Assembly: GCA_951804985.1 (NCBI GenBank)
Contig: OX638130.1
Coordinates: forward strand, 104,668,040-104,732,039
DNA: 64,000 nucleotides
Reading direction: 5' to 3'
Source: Dryomyza anilis
Taxonomy: Eukaryota; Arthropoda; Insecta; Diptera; Dryomyzidae
Part shown: one piece after another, positions 12,503 through 24,103 of the stretch
Layout of the letters: each line of letters begins with the position of its first letter
Numbering within the stretch: the stretch's first letter is position 1
The notes under the pieces: model-generated
What the model was told of the DNA's origin: nothing
Databases searched by the model: none
What the model saw: the letters and a program-made list of their open reading frames with translations, nothing else
Program-made: the position numbers and the translations under genes

Positions 12503-13797
12503 AAGGGTTTTTCAATAAGAGCGCTACAATTTTTTAAATAAAACAAAAACTGTTTTGGATATCAATGAAATTCTTTATTCCTGTAAAAGTACGTTCGACG
12601 CCATTATGTATGGAACTCGATTTCTTTTGCATGGCCACCACGGGCACGCTTGCAGAAGTCAAGACGCTGATCCCAATTTTCGACGGTTTTCAAGCATAAA
12701 TCGGCCAATACTGCTGCAATTTCACGTTCGATATTCGTACGAAGTTCATCAATCGTCGCTGGCTTGTTGGCGTAGGCCATAGACTTGACGTAGCCCCACA
12801 CCACAGGAAATAGTCTAACGGCGTCAAATCGCACGACCAATCGACTGGACCATTTCGTGAGATAACACGTTCTCCAAACTTGGTTTCCAATAAATTGATT
12901 GTGGCATTCGCTGTGTGGCTTGTGGCGCCGTCCTGTTGGAACCACATATCCTCCAAGTCCATATCATCCAATTGGGGGCCAAAAGTATTCGGTTATCATT
13001 GAACGGTATCGATTCCCATTCACAGTAACGTGCCGGTCTTGATCATCACAGAAGAAGTACGGCCCAATGACGCCGCCAGCCCATAAACCGAACCAAGCCG
13101 TAATTTTTTCGGGATGCAATGTTGACTCATGGAGTACGTGTGGATTGCTGTCTGACCAATAACGCATATTTTGTTTATTGACGAAGCCATTCAGCCAGAA
13201 ATGAGCCTCATCGCTGAAGATGATTTTTCGATGAAAATCCGAATCATTTTCAAGTTGTTGCTCAGCCCAATGCACGAACATACGACGCTTCTGGTGGTCA
13301 AGCGGCATCAGTTATTGCGTCAATTTGATTTTGTAAGGATGTAGGCCAAGATCTTTTCGAAAAATTCGCCACAAGGACGTCACAGAGATGTCCAACGCTT
13401 GAGAACGACGTGTGAGAGACACATTCGGGCTTTCTTCAACTGAAGCCTCAGCGGCAGCAAATATTCTTGACACTACGGGCACTTCTTTGTCTCACTGGGA
13501 CGGGAACATTTTGTACTGTGCCTGTGGATTCAAATTTGTCTACTAGACGCTCAATTGTTGATCTGCTAGGACGATTATGACGACCATAAATTGGACGTAG
13601 CGCTCTTAACGTTGAGGCCACTGACTCCGAATTTCGGTAGTAAATTTTAATAATTTCGACTCGTTGTTGGCTCGTATAGCTTTCCATTATGAAATGGCAA
13701 ACCTTACTGAAGAGAAATGTCAAAAGAGCGTCAAGAAATATGGCGTCGTTTGCTGTCCCTGTCGCTCTACTTTTGTAGCGTCCCATTTAAAACCCTG
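12503..13797 (-). mobile_element. Tc1/mariner element, about 1295 bp, TIRs and TA duplication
   Basis: The ends read AAGGGTTTTTCAATAAGAGC and, inverted, CAGGGTTTTAAATGGGACGC; the target dinucleotide TA is at 12501-12502 and 13798-13799. The element interrupts a non-autonomous hAT-like element. The second copy of that host (47543-48430) is uninterrupted at the matching point, which gives an empty site and confirms both boundaries. This is the likely parent of the foldback MITEs at 2701 and 18844. Confidence 0.88.
12604..13687 (-). pseudogene. Tc1/mariner transposase, frameshifted
   Basis: DDE transposase of the Tc1/mariner superfamily. The N-terminus MESYTSQQRVEIIKIYYRNS starts a helix-turn-helix DNA-binding region; IIFSDEAHFWLNGF carries the first catalytic Asp, and MWFQQDGATSHTA the second. 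The third lies in LTPLDYFLWG, with about 38 residues between the second and third. That spacing is wider than the 34 of classical Tc1 and mariner. Several frame breaks disable it: one before MPLDHQKRRMFVHW, one after ITEYFWP and one after LDYFLW. It sits between terminal inverted repeats (12503-13797). Confidence 0.85.
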
Positions 13798-16700
13798 TAC
13801 GTAATATTTCTTCCATGGCTTTTAAATTGTAGAAGTTGTAACTAAATATACGTTCGTATCAACTTTTATACATTCAATTTTGAAAACACCATGTATTTAA
13901 TTGGGTGTTTCAGAAACACGCCAACTCTAGAATAGACCACCCTATACACATCAGCATTATAGAAAATCCAGAAAATCAGGAATGCATAAAAATATTAAAA
14001 ATAAACATATCTATGAATTTATTTGAATTCGAATGCACTAATGCATATTTCAACGCCATATTTACTCCTAAATTTAATTGTCAACTCCTTTTACATCAAA
14101 TCTACTATATTTTGCAATATATTCAATTCTACTCCATTTTACTCTTTCTACTCCCCAAAATTTTCAAATCTACACCTTTTGCATTGGCGAAAAGTGTGAA
14201 CACTGGTACACAATGTTCCGAAAGAAATAGTTTCATGCCATCGAAAGTGGACACAAGGTTATTGATCTTGTTATCTTTCCAGGATATTGATGTCAATTTT
14301 ACAGCTTGGATCTTAGCAGTGAACTCTGGCGAAACGCCTCTATTTGTTATTAGCATATCCTTTGATTCAGGTTTCCAATGCTGTGATTGCCTTGGGTCTG
14401 CAGATAAATCAGTATTGGTATAGACATATAATAATTGTCTATATAGACGATGTAATTTTCAAAACGTGGACCTTCACGGGTCATACAGACTACAATGTTC
14501 GCATATAATAAATAATGCCAATGTATTTACCGAGGTCGAGGGTATCGAAACAGAAATACTGATTGTTCTTTTCAACTTTTGCGTAATCAAAGGTTTCGTG
14601 TACTATTTTCGCCATTAGTTTCGTTGGTGAAAAAACATTGGAAACAATAGTAAGTAGTTGAGAAATCTGCTGACTCTAGGTCCAAATTAGAGCTTCCGAG
14701 AAAAGGGATTTTCTCTACGTACCGCTCTAGGATTCTTTTTTTTCCAACAAGCTCTTTGAAAATCACTGAAAGTTATGTCATTCTGATCGATGAGAGCATT
14801 TTTGGTGGTTCAGTTCAGATGACGTCGCAGATGCATTGTGTACTATATATGGTACATTGAAAAATGGTCAAAATAACTATTCCAAAATATTAAATTTGAT
14901 CAATATTCACTATATTTAGGTAAAACAAAGCCCAATTTACTCACCAATACTTATTTCCACACGTATAATAATTATTATTCCTGATAATTATACTAATTAG
15001 TATCTTGTTTTGTTTCGCTATTGAAACTTACTTTTGAAAAACTATGTCCAAAAAGTGCATACAAAAACTTTGGCAGCATACTGACAATTTAAAAAAATAA
15101 TTAGAGACCTGAAACGGTTTATGTATGAACGAAAATATTGTTTACTTCCATTTCAAGCGTACGATGTCTCGATTATGATTGATTGGCTGGATTATTGTAA
15201 GAATAAAGTCATGTACCATATATGGTACGGTATGCATTAAAGGGTTAAACTGTTTTTTGGTCTGTTAAAAAATGACTGCTCTGATTTTATGAACTGAACG
15301 TTAAATGTTCATTTAGAGTTTAAGAACAATGTTAAAGGCTTGAGTTCCTTTTATTAAATTCCTAGCAAATATCTAGTGTCGTGAGTAAGTTGTTTCTACA
15401 TTTTAATATATTTTACAATTATATAACCTGAAATAGTTGAAATAAATCATATGTCAGAATAGAATATATGTGATGTCGGTATTATTTTCAAAGCACTTAG
15501 GTCCAGTTTGTCAGTGCAAGTTTAAACTTAGTTTAAGCTATTCCACATTTTCGAACGTCTAACTCAGAAATAATACCATAGAATCAATAGTTTTTTTGCT
15601 ATTAAAATTAGTCAATGGGATAAACTAATATTTTGTTAGTTAAGTACCATTAAATATTAGAAAATACTATTAAATTATTTTTGAGTTTATATGAAAATAT
15701 TTATTTTTCGTATACTACTGAATCAATAACTTTCCTATTGAATAATTTTAATAGGATTATTTCTCAGTGTATGGTTCCTAATCAAAACGACTTAAAGTAG
15801 TCAAATTTTACAGACAGAAAGGCAATTACTAATTCATTAATATGAAATTTGAAATATTTTTGATATGTTGACTTTAAAAAAATAGCATCTACTTTAAACG
15901 AAATTTAATTTGAAAATGTTTGCAGTCACAATTGTACCTTTATGTATTAGATAGATGAAATTATAGATTCGAGCAAAAGAAAAATAATCTTAAATTACGA
16001 TAAAAATACATTAAATTAATTAAATACAAGTACATATTAGAATATTATAGATTTTTTAATATTTTGTAAACTTTTCTTCGAAGTTTGGTTTATTAAAAAA
16101 AAAACAATCATAACTATTACCAATGACCCAAAGGAAATATACATAATGAAATGCTCATAAAATGACTCCTAAACTTTGCAAAAACCTCTTGCTTCAATGG
16201 CTTTGGTATCATAATCAAACTTTATGATGAACTAGCCACACAGCAAAACTATATGAGAACCACTTCAAATTTTCACATTCTAATCAAAAGTTTCACAACG
16301 ACGACGACGACACAATATTTCCATATACTGTTGGCCTGTCCAATGGCCAAAGGCGTCTAAAGTTTTACTTTCAATACGACGCCCACCCAGACACGTAAAT
16401 TTAATGTGGCGTAGCATATTCAATACACTAAGAAAACAGAATGTTTATAATGATAGTGTTGTTGCAACTACTTTGCAAAATAAAATTATTTGCTACAACA
16501 ATTTTTATATGCAGTAAATACAAATAACTTCTTTAAGTCATTTCTAAATATCACACATTTCGTAGTACTTAAGAGATGTATCCCAGAAACACTACGAAAA
16601 ATTTCATATTTGTGGTAAAAAAAAAACTGCTCATGAAATAGCTAGTCGTCCTGCAAATATTCAGATATTTATTTTCAAAACCAAAAGGATTCAGCGGGAA

Positions 16701-16899
16701 ACTCAATTAGTTGGCATCACTATGTAGTCTTCTCTCATTAACTCGTTTACTTCGAAGTCATCCGTCGGAAAGGAAAGTTACGTCACATGTGAAATTTTGA
16801 ATTAGGGAAATTGTGATGAGGTATTTGAACATAAGTGGTCGGTTCACAGGTCACAATGGACCGATCATGCCATTTCGGTCATTCGATCATTTTTCGCAT

Positions 16900-17350
16900 T
16901 ATAACTTAGGAAATATATTTATGTTTTCAGAGTACTATTTAATTTTTGAAAATTTAAGAATTGAATATAAACTAACAAATCGAAAACAATTGCTTGGACA
17001 ACATTTGGATGAAATCTCTGAAGAAGTTGATAATGAAATGAATCTTATGTTATATTAGACAACATAGCCAACATAAACCTTATGTAGATCCAAATAATTT
17101 AATGATATAAATAGCTGGATGTAGTCTCCGAAACCATGGATTTCATTCCAGCTAATTCTAAGCGGTAGACAATGATTGAATCTATCAGGTGCTGAAGAGT
17201 TGTCCTGTTATAATGAAGACATTCAAAAAAGATTTGATCAGGCACTTACGCTGTTTAATTTTCTCGCCCATAGGACTTATTCAGTATATAGAAGAAAACG
17301 ACTTCCAGATCCAACACGGTGAATTTTTTCCACAAAGTATGTTTACACCT
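16900..17350 (+). repeat. direct duplication with 19240-19630
   Basis: Shared segments in the same order: GGATGAAATCTCTGAAGAAG, AATAATTTAATGATATAAA, GAAGAGTTGTCCTGT, AGATTTGATCAGGCACTTA and CCACAAAGTATGTTTA. No functional frame. The foldback MITE at 18844 lies between the two copies. Confidence 0.75.
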
Positions 17351-18843
17351 TGGTTTCGACATGTTTCGAGAATCTTCTACTCGTTTCGTGAATGACGCAT
17401 GCTATTGGCATCTCATTCGCACTCATGTGTTTAATGTGCTGATCTTCCATCTCTTTGCTTAGTGCGCTGAATGATCTTCATTCACTTTCAAACACTTTCA
17501 AACACATTGCGCTGAATTGTCTTGCGTCTCATTTATTATTGTTGATTGCTTACACTATGGGGCAAATTACATCTGTTCGTAACAATATATTCAATTGTAT
17601 CTCATTGTAGATGAGTGAGAAAGAGTTTAAAATTCACACGCACACAAAAGTTTCGGTCATTTATGTCGCGACGCTCTTAAAAACGGTATAGAAATATTTA
17701 CTCAAACTTTCAGTTTTGCTACTAGTAATATTACTGTTCACATGACCGGTAGTGTTCTTAATGTAATACAATTTACTACAGTAATTTTTTCGGTATAAAT
17801 ATCACAACTAATATTTAATTTGAGTAATTTTCAATGGTGTTTAAGGCTCTAATTCCTATCAAACATCATTTGTTTTCTTAGTGTACAAAAGCTAAATAAT
17901 AAAAATATCTATATATATATAAAACACCCTGTGCTTTTGTCCCTGCCACCCTCTTCTGTAGCAGAAAGCAGTCAGTCAGCCTGCGGATATAGTTTATGCT
18001 TAGTTCCGCTCTGGCACTCATTGAAATGTGCAAGCAAAAAAATAATATAAATGAAAAAATGTTTGCACATCTTGTGGCATTTCAAGTTTATCAACATGTT
18101 TTGGTATTTCGCACAAAACAGCGCGTGCCAAGCGTTTTAGTTGAATGAAAGGCAGCAGACGGCGCTTAGTTGCCTGGAGGTTGCAAACATTTTTTTTTTT
18201 ATAACTTTTGTTTTAATTCACTGTCATATCAGAATTTGTTAAAACTTAATAACTAAACTAAATACTACTTATATAGCGTTATAGTGAATACGTTAAATAT
18301 AAACTCTAAAATAGATATAGGAATTTTGATTTCAATTTTTTCGAACATGAACATTTTTCCTATTTAATTGACAAATATAGAACTATCCCGAGACAAAATT
18401 TTTGGCATTTTTCTGGAATATTTCGGACATATTTCCGGCTAACGCACAGATATATAGAATATTTTGGGAAGTGTATAGCAGGTTGTAAATTTGTGTGGAA
18501 TTTTTATGGTAGATTCACGCCATACTTGGAGAACGGGCAGTAAACAGGCAGCTTTTGATACAAACTCCGCCTTTGTCTGTTTGAAATATGTCGAAAAAAT
18601 GTTTCTAAACTAACTCGACCTTGCCAAAAATTTTGTCTGGTGATGTTCTTTTTTAAATTATTAATTATTCATTTTTAAAAATGTTAGTGTCTGAATTGGA
18701 TGCAATGAAGGAACTATGACGGGAAAAGGTTCAGCATCGTTCAGTTACCCTCATAAGTATTATTTGAATGGAGATATAACATTCAAAAATTTATAGCAAA
18801 ATAACCATGATAGTAAAATTGTTGCATATGTCGGAATTAAATA

Positions 18844-19181
18844 AAGGGTTTTTCAACAGGGACGCTACAAAATTGGAGCGACAGGGACAGCAAACGACGC
18901 CATATTTCTTGCCGCTCTTTTCACATTTCTCTTCAGTAAGGTTTGCCATTTCATGATGGAAAGATATACGAATTCGAATTTCGGTAGTAATAATAATTTC
19001 GACTCGTTGTTGGCTCGTATATATTTCCATCATGAAATGGCAAACCTTACTGAAGAGAAATGTCAAAAGAGCGGCAAGAAAAATGGCGTCGTTTGCTGTC
19101 CCTGTCACTCTCTCTTTTGTAGCGTCCCTGTTGAAAAACCCTTGAAAAAACCTTTTGTAGCGCTCTTATTGAAAAACCCTT
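18844..19181. mobile_element. foldback MITE, second copy, with duplicated terminus
   Basis: Same structure as the copy at 2701: two inverted arms of the mariner 5' end around a short centre (TTCGGTAGTAATAATAATTT). TA is present on both sides (18842-18843 and 19182-19183). The right side carries two termini in tandem: one ending near 19142 and an outer one at 19145-19181 (TTTTGTAGCGCTCTTATTG). This suggests insertion next to, or recombination with, another end. Confidence 0.85.
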
Positions 19182-19239
19182 TACATGAGAAATTACACCA
19201 AGCCTAAGTTAGTTTCTACACTCCAAAAAATCCGGTTGG

Positions 19240-19630
19240 ATTTTAGCCATTTAAAACAATCCATGATTTTTGTATTTCATTTTTTGAAAATTTTAGAATT
19301 GGATATAAACGACCAAATCAAAAACACTTATTTGGATGAAATCTCTAAAGAAGTTGATAATGAAATGATTCTTATTAGACAACATAGGCCTTTTATCTAT
19401 ATCCAAATAATTTAATGATATAAAAAGCTGGATGTTGTCTCCGAAACTACGGATTCAATTCAATCCAATTCTAAGCCAATTTTGAACGCGGTAGTCAATG
19501 ATTGAATCTATTAGGTTCTGAAGAGTTATCCTGTCATATTCAAAATAGATTTGATCAGGCACATAGGCTGCTTCATTTTCCAGATCCAAGACGGTGAATG
19601 TTTCCACAAAGTATGTTTTAACATAAGATT
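19240..19630 (+). repeat. direct duplication with 16900-17350
   Basis: Second copy, colinear with the first apart from a small deletion after the CATATTCAAA segment and an added stretch before TCAATGATTGAATC. Confidence 0.75.
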
Positions 19631-19702
19631 ATACAGCAGTTCTCGGTAGCGAAAGAGTGGAAAGGAATAACTTTAAAAACCGATAAATCCTATTGAAATT
19701 AT

Positions 19703-19993
19703 AGGTGCGTTCCCGTGGTTTTTGATCCTGATCCGTAATCACTTTCATATACAAAACAAAAACAAACAATTAGAAACAGGTTCGTTTTTGGATCAATTAC
19801 TGATCTGGTATTGAACGTATCAAGAGTAAATTTGTTTCTGGCGACTTTATGCTATTGTGAATAGCACTTAATAAGAAGACGAATTTGTGTTGAAAAAGTA
19901 AGGGCAGAAGAAAACAGTGCTGCTTAATTTATTAAAATAGAACCGATAGCGTTCCTGTGAAACAGATCTGGTTCAAGTTCCACGGGAACGCAG
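19703..19993. mobile_element. short TIR element (GTGCGTTCCCGTGG)
   Basis: Left end GTGCGTTCCCGTGGTTTTTG, right end GTTCCACGGGAACGCAG. Inner parts (GATCCTGATC / AACAGATCTGGTTC) are partly inverted. About 290 bp, no coding frame. Immediately followed by an AAAAATCCAATAAAAACC stretch that recurs at 30130-30210. Confidence 0.6.
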
Positions 19994-20980
19994 TTTATAT
20001 TATTTATAAAAAATCCAAAAAAAAAAAAATCCAATAAAAACCAAAAAAATCTGTTGGAATGGATTTTTTCTAGCCCTGGTTTATATGGTAAGTATGTGTG
20101 GATGTGGTCCAATAACGGTCAATTTTTTGTCCATGTGTTACTTTTGTCAATATAAATGACTGTACAAAATTTTAGACTTTTGTTCACCTAGCACTGTATT
20201 TCGTCCAACAATATAATTAAAAAATTTAACGTTCAAACCTCGATATAAAATTCCAATATTTAAATAAACCAACGAACTAAAAATTGTTACTGACATCTTC
20301 ATACCAAATGATAGCCAATTCATCTCTTTTAACTAATACTTTTAGCTTTTTAACCTTTGCACAACCTGCTAATTTATTGCAATCACTGAAGACAACAAAC
20401 CAATTTGTCGGATTTAAATGCTGGACACCATGCAATAACGCTCACTCTGTCTTCCTTGCACTTTCAAAGTGGACAAAGGACAACTAAACTAATTAGTGAC
20501 AAATAACCAACCAACCAGCTAACTAAAGCAACTAATAAAAGCATCACATGGCCATGACGACAGACAACGGACAGTAACAAACAAACTATTAACTTTTTAA
20601 TGCGCTCTGTTTATGAGATACAGCAGCAGCTGCGCATCCTTTTCCGAGAACTAATTACTTGAATATCAAACATGCAGTTAGTAATCTGGAAACTAAAATT
20701 GTTACTATTCTAAACAAGTAGCATTGAACTGTTCATTTTTATTTATGCCATATTTATAGGATATTTAATATGTCGTTAAAGTTATTGTGTTTGCTGCGTT
20801 ATTACTACAACTAAGTTATGTTTTGTTATCGCAATTATTTATCAGCACTTTCATTGCAATTAACTAAGCATCATCACTATGGCAAAAAAAAAAAGCATGC
20901 TTAGATAAGCAGCTGACTCTAGGACAGACAGGCGGACAAAACAAGATAGATAGGAACACTGTTGTCTGCATTGTTTTTCT

Positions 20981-22538
20981 ACACGGATAGAAAAGATTTG
21001 TTTGAATATGTTTGAATGTAATTAAAAAGTAATACGAAATTACCATACATGTATTAGGAATGAAGTGTAATTTAATTATAAACGAAATTGAATTTATTTT
21101 TGTTCACGTGTAAACAATTTTATATTGTCCAGCAGAATCTGTCAAATTTACCATAAATATGTTACAATACATACCAATTTTAATTGCATTTGAATAAACT
21201 GTTTCTTGGCAATTTACTTGGTTAGAACTATGTTTCGAAACACAGAAAATGCTAATCAAATCTAAATACAACGTATGTTCGCAACGCTCGTCTTAATTCG
21301 ATAATTTATCGACTGACGAAGTTGGCAACGTTGTGCAGCATTTTTTACCTACGCCATCTTTTGCAATCGTTTGAACATATTGATGTTTAAAAACAAACAA
21401 CAAAAAAAAGGAATTGGATTTAAATAAGTGTATTCTTGCAACATTCTTCTTGTATACGAAGTATGCACTCATTGAGCAGAATTTTCTATTTACATCTCTT
21501 TTGTCGTCGTTTGAAGTATGTATAGGGTCATTTTAAATATACTGATGTTTGAAAACAAACAAAAAAAATGAATTGAAATGTAAATAAAAGTATTTTTGTA
21601 GCTCTCATCTTGTATACAAAGTTGACACTCAGTGATCGGCATTTTCTGCGTTCGTGTCTTTTGTTGGTTGTTGAGAAAACGTGTTCGCGTCGGTAATAAT
21701 TTTGTTATTTTAATTTTGTAAATTAAATAAATATATAAATTGTGTTACAAAAAGTACAAATAGTAACAGAGTATTATATAGTGCAGTATATAATTTCTGA
21801 ACCTAATGTGAAAAAACCACAAATAAAAATCTGTGTTTCGATTTTCAAACAGAATTTGGCATGTTTTTTACAAAAGCCTCCGTGATTTCCTTGCCTACGC
21901 TATGTGCTGTACTGAGATTAATTGTAACTGTATCAAATATAAAGCGAGCCTGGATCGTCTGGTTTAGCATCTGCTTGTGCAATTGTGCATTCATTGATGC
22001 TGTCACTTCTACTTGCAGTTTTAAACCAATTTTTATTTATGCATTTAAAAATGTGTATATGAATTCAATTATTATAAATTCCCACTGTGCATGTTTAAAG
22101 ATTTTTTAATAAAAATTAATAAAAAAAAACAACTTTTTATTTTTATTTTATTTTCAGGATTTTTTTCCAAAAATATTTAAATATGTTTCTATGCAAACAT
22201 ACTACTTTTTGAACTGAAACAACTGATATGTTTCACTGGAAACATATTTATATTCAGGTCGTTCAAAATAATGTTTTATTTTGAACATATTTATGTTTCG
22301 GTTCAAATATTTATTTTATTTGGATGTACTAATTATTATGTTTCCATTAGAACATACTCCATTTTAAGGGGCAACATTAAAATGTTTCCGGGATATTATA
22401 ATGTAAGTCAGAGCTCAATACAACCCTGTTCACAAATGATTTATCAGTCAATTATATGTTATATTTACATAAAATTCCAAACATACATGTTAATGCCTGC
22501 AAAATTATGTTTGGGAGAGCCCTTTTTTTGCAGCATGT
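20981..22538 (+). mobile_element. 1.5-kb dispersed repeat, copy II (longest)
   Basis: Begins ACACGGATAGAAAAGATTTG and ends CCCTTTTTTTGCAGCATGT. The ends are weakly inverted (ACACG / CGTGT in the other copies). Copies lie at 7694-9086 (inverted), 22590-23661 (5'-truncated, split by a SINE) and 55121-56260, with a short piece at 44868-45010. The family is AT-rich. One internal segment (about 21860-22020) keeps partly open frames in all copies, but they are short. No transposase motif was recognised. Confidence 0.8.
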
Positions 22539-22589
22539 AACAGATGGAGAAACCTAAATCAAAAACGTTATTCTTTCGAGTTACGTTAT

Positions 22590-23661
22590 TCTTTCGAGTA
22601 ACAGAGTATAATATAGTGCAGTATATAATTTCTGAATATAATAATAATAGTTTGGCGCTACAGTCCTGTATAGAACTTCGGTCGAGCTCTCTCACCATTT
22701 TGAGCTGTGCGTGTTATATTTGTACTCAAAGTGATGGGACCTACAGTTTATTGCCGAATCCGAACGGCGGGTGAGAGCTTTTCATAGGCAATGGTTTTAC
22801 TCTCGTAGGTTTGCCATTTACTGAAGAGAGGTAGCAAGGTATAGAACAATTTTTCTATGAAAAGATGTTGTTAGCCCCAGTCCAGGCTTGAACCGGGGAC
22901 CTTTCGGCTCGCAGTCCAACGCACTTACCACTGAGCTACCGCGGCTACTTATATATAATTTCTGAAACTAATGTGAAAAAACCACAAATAAAAATCTGTG
23001 TTTTGATTTTCAAACAGAATTTGGCAGAAACAGAATCCTTGCCTACGCTATGTGCTTTACTGAGATCAATTGTAACTGAACCAAATATAAAGCGATCCTG
23101 GATCGTCTGGTTTAGCGTCTGCTGGTACAATTGTGCAATCATTGATGCACAATTGTACGTGCAGTTTTAAACGAATTATTTATTTATGCATTTAAAAATT
23201 TGTATATGAATTCAATTATTTTAAATTCCCACTGTGCATGTTAAAGATTTTTAATAAAAATTAATAAAAAAAACAACATTTTATTTTTATTTTATTTTCA
23301 GGATTTCTTTCCAAAAATATTTAGATATGTTTCTATGCAAACATACTACTTTTTGAACTGAAACAACTGATATGTTTCACTGGAAACATATTTATATTCA
23401 GGTCGTTCAAAATCATGTTTTATTTTGAACATATTTATGTTTCGGTTCAAATATTTATTTTATTTGGATGTACTAATTATTATGTTTCCGTGATATTATA
23501 ATGTAAGTCAGAGCTCATTACAACACTGTTCAAGTCTCAATACAACCCTGTTTACAAAAGATGTATCAGTCAATTATATATTATGTTTACATAAAATTCC
23601 AAACATACATGTTAATGCCTGCAAACTTATGTTTGGAAGAGCCCTTTTTTTTGCAGCGTGT
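22590..23661 (+). mobile_element. 1.5-kb dispersed repeat, copy IV (5'-truncated, SINE-split)
   Basis: Starts within the repeat (ACAGAGTATAATATAGTGCA), is split by the SINE at 22637-22951, and ends TTTTTTTTGCAGCGTGT. It lies 50 bp after copy II in the same orientation, so the pair forms a partial tandem. Confidence 0.78.
22637..22951 (-). mobile_element. tRNA-derived SINE, full copy
   Basis: On the minus strand a tRNA-like head carries box A TAGCTCAGTGG (22938-22928) and box B GGTTCAAGCCT (22894-22884) at normal tRNA spacing. A roughly 230-bp body follows, with a short ATT-rich tail (22650-22637). It is bounded by a perfect 15-bp target duplication TATATAATTTCTGAA (22622-22636 and 22952-22966). 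It is inserted in a copy of the 1.5-kb dispersed repeat, whose two halves continue on either side. It would be transcribed by RNA polymerase III. It is not a functional tRNA: the head is embedded and its 3' part diverges. Confidence 0.87.
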
Positions 23662-23702
23662 ATTTCTACACTGAAATAAAAAGAAAAATATTATATAAAA
23701 AG

Positions 23703-23970
23703 GCAATAATTAGGTACTAAGGGTGTGTGCGAATTCGACTAAACTAATGATGACTAAACTAAATTGAATGGCTTTTCATTCGATCTTGATTCGGTAACCA
23801 GAAATTGTCAATGTTGTAATCAATTGATTATCATATGTCTGTTATCATCGAATTTAGTTCAATTTAGTCCGCTCGAAAGTTTGAAAATTCAACACTGCAT
23901 TACCGAAAAAATTTAGTTTAGTCAGCAATTTAGTCTAATTTGCACACACCCTTAGTACCTAATTATTTTT
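23703..23970. mobile_element. MITE with long perfect TIR (GGTACTAAGGGTGTGTGC)
   Basis: The left end AATTAGGTACTAAGGGTGTG is followed by TGC; the right end is its exact inverse, finishing GGTACCTAATTA-like at 23970. About 268 bp with subterminal GACTAAACTAA motifs in both orientations. Target duplication not clear. Confidence 0.75.
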
Positions 23971-24103
23971 CTTGTTCTTTTATCGGCAGTACTGACTCAA
24001 TAGTAGGATTTCGATATTGACAAAGAAAGAAGACTTAGGTTTATCATACTATTCTTTAAGTTTTGCAATCTGTTTCGATTTATGATTTCTTTGATTACGT
24101 TAT

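Larger units (their letters stand above)
12253..14205 (+). mobile_element. non-autonomous hAT-like element, copy 1 (split by mariner)
   Basis: Termini CAGTGTTC and GAACACTG, with a near-perfect 8-bp target duplication (GTACACTA at 12245-12252, GTACACAA at 14206-14213). Subterminal regions are full of repeated CTACTCC motifs, as is common for hAT transposase binding. Without the nested mariner copy it is about 656 bp. No transposase frame is present. A second copy lies inverted at 47543-48430. Confidence 0.87.

Noticed and set aside
17915..18200. Helitron 5' end (CTATATATATATAAAACACC)
   Set aside because: The start word is suggestive, but no matching 3' hairpin with CTRR end could be tied to it.
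22873..22951. A tRNA gene on the minus strand
   Set aside because: Boxes A and B are present, but the sequence is the head of a SINE with body, tail and target duplication, and the acceptor stem does not close.
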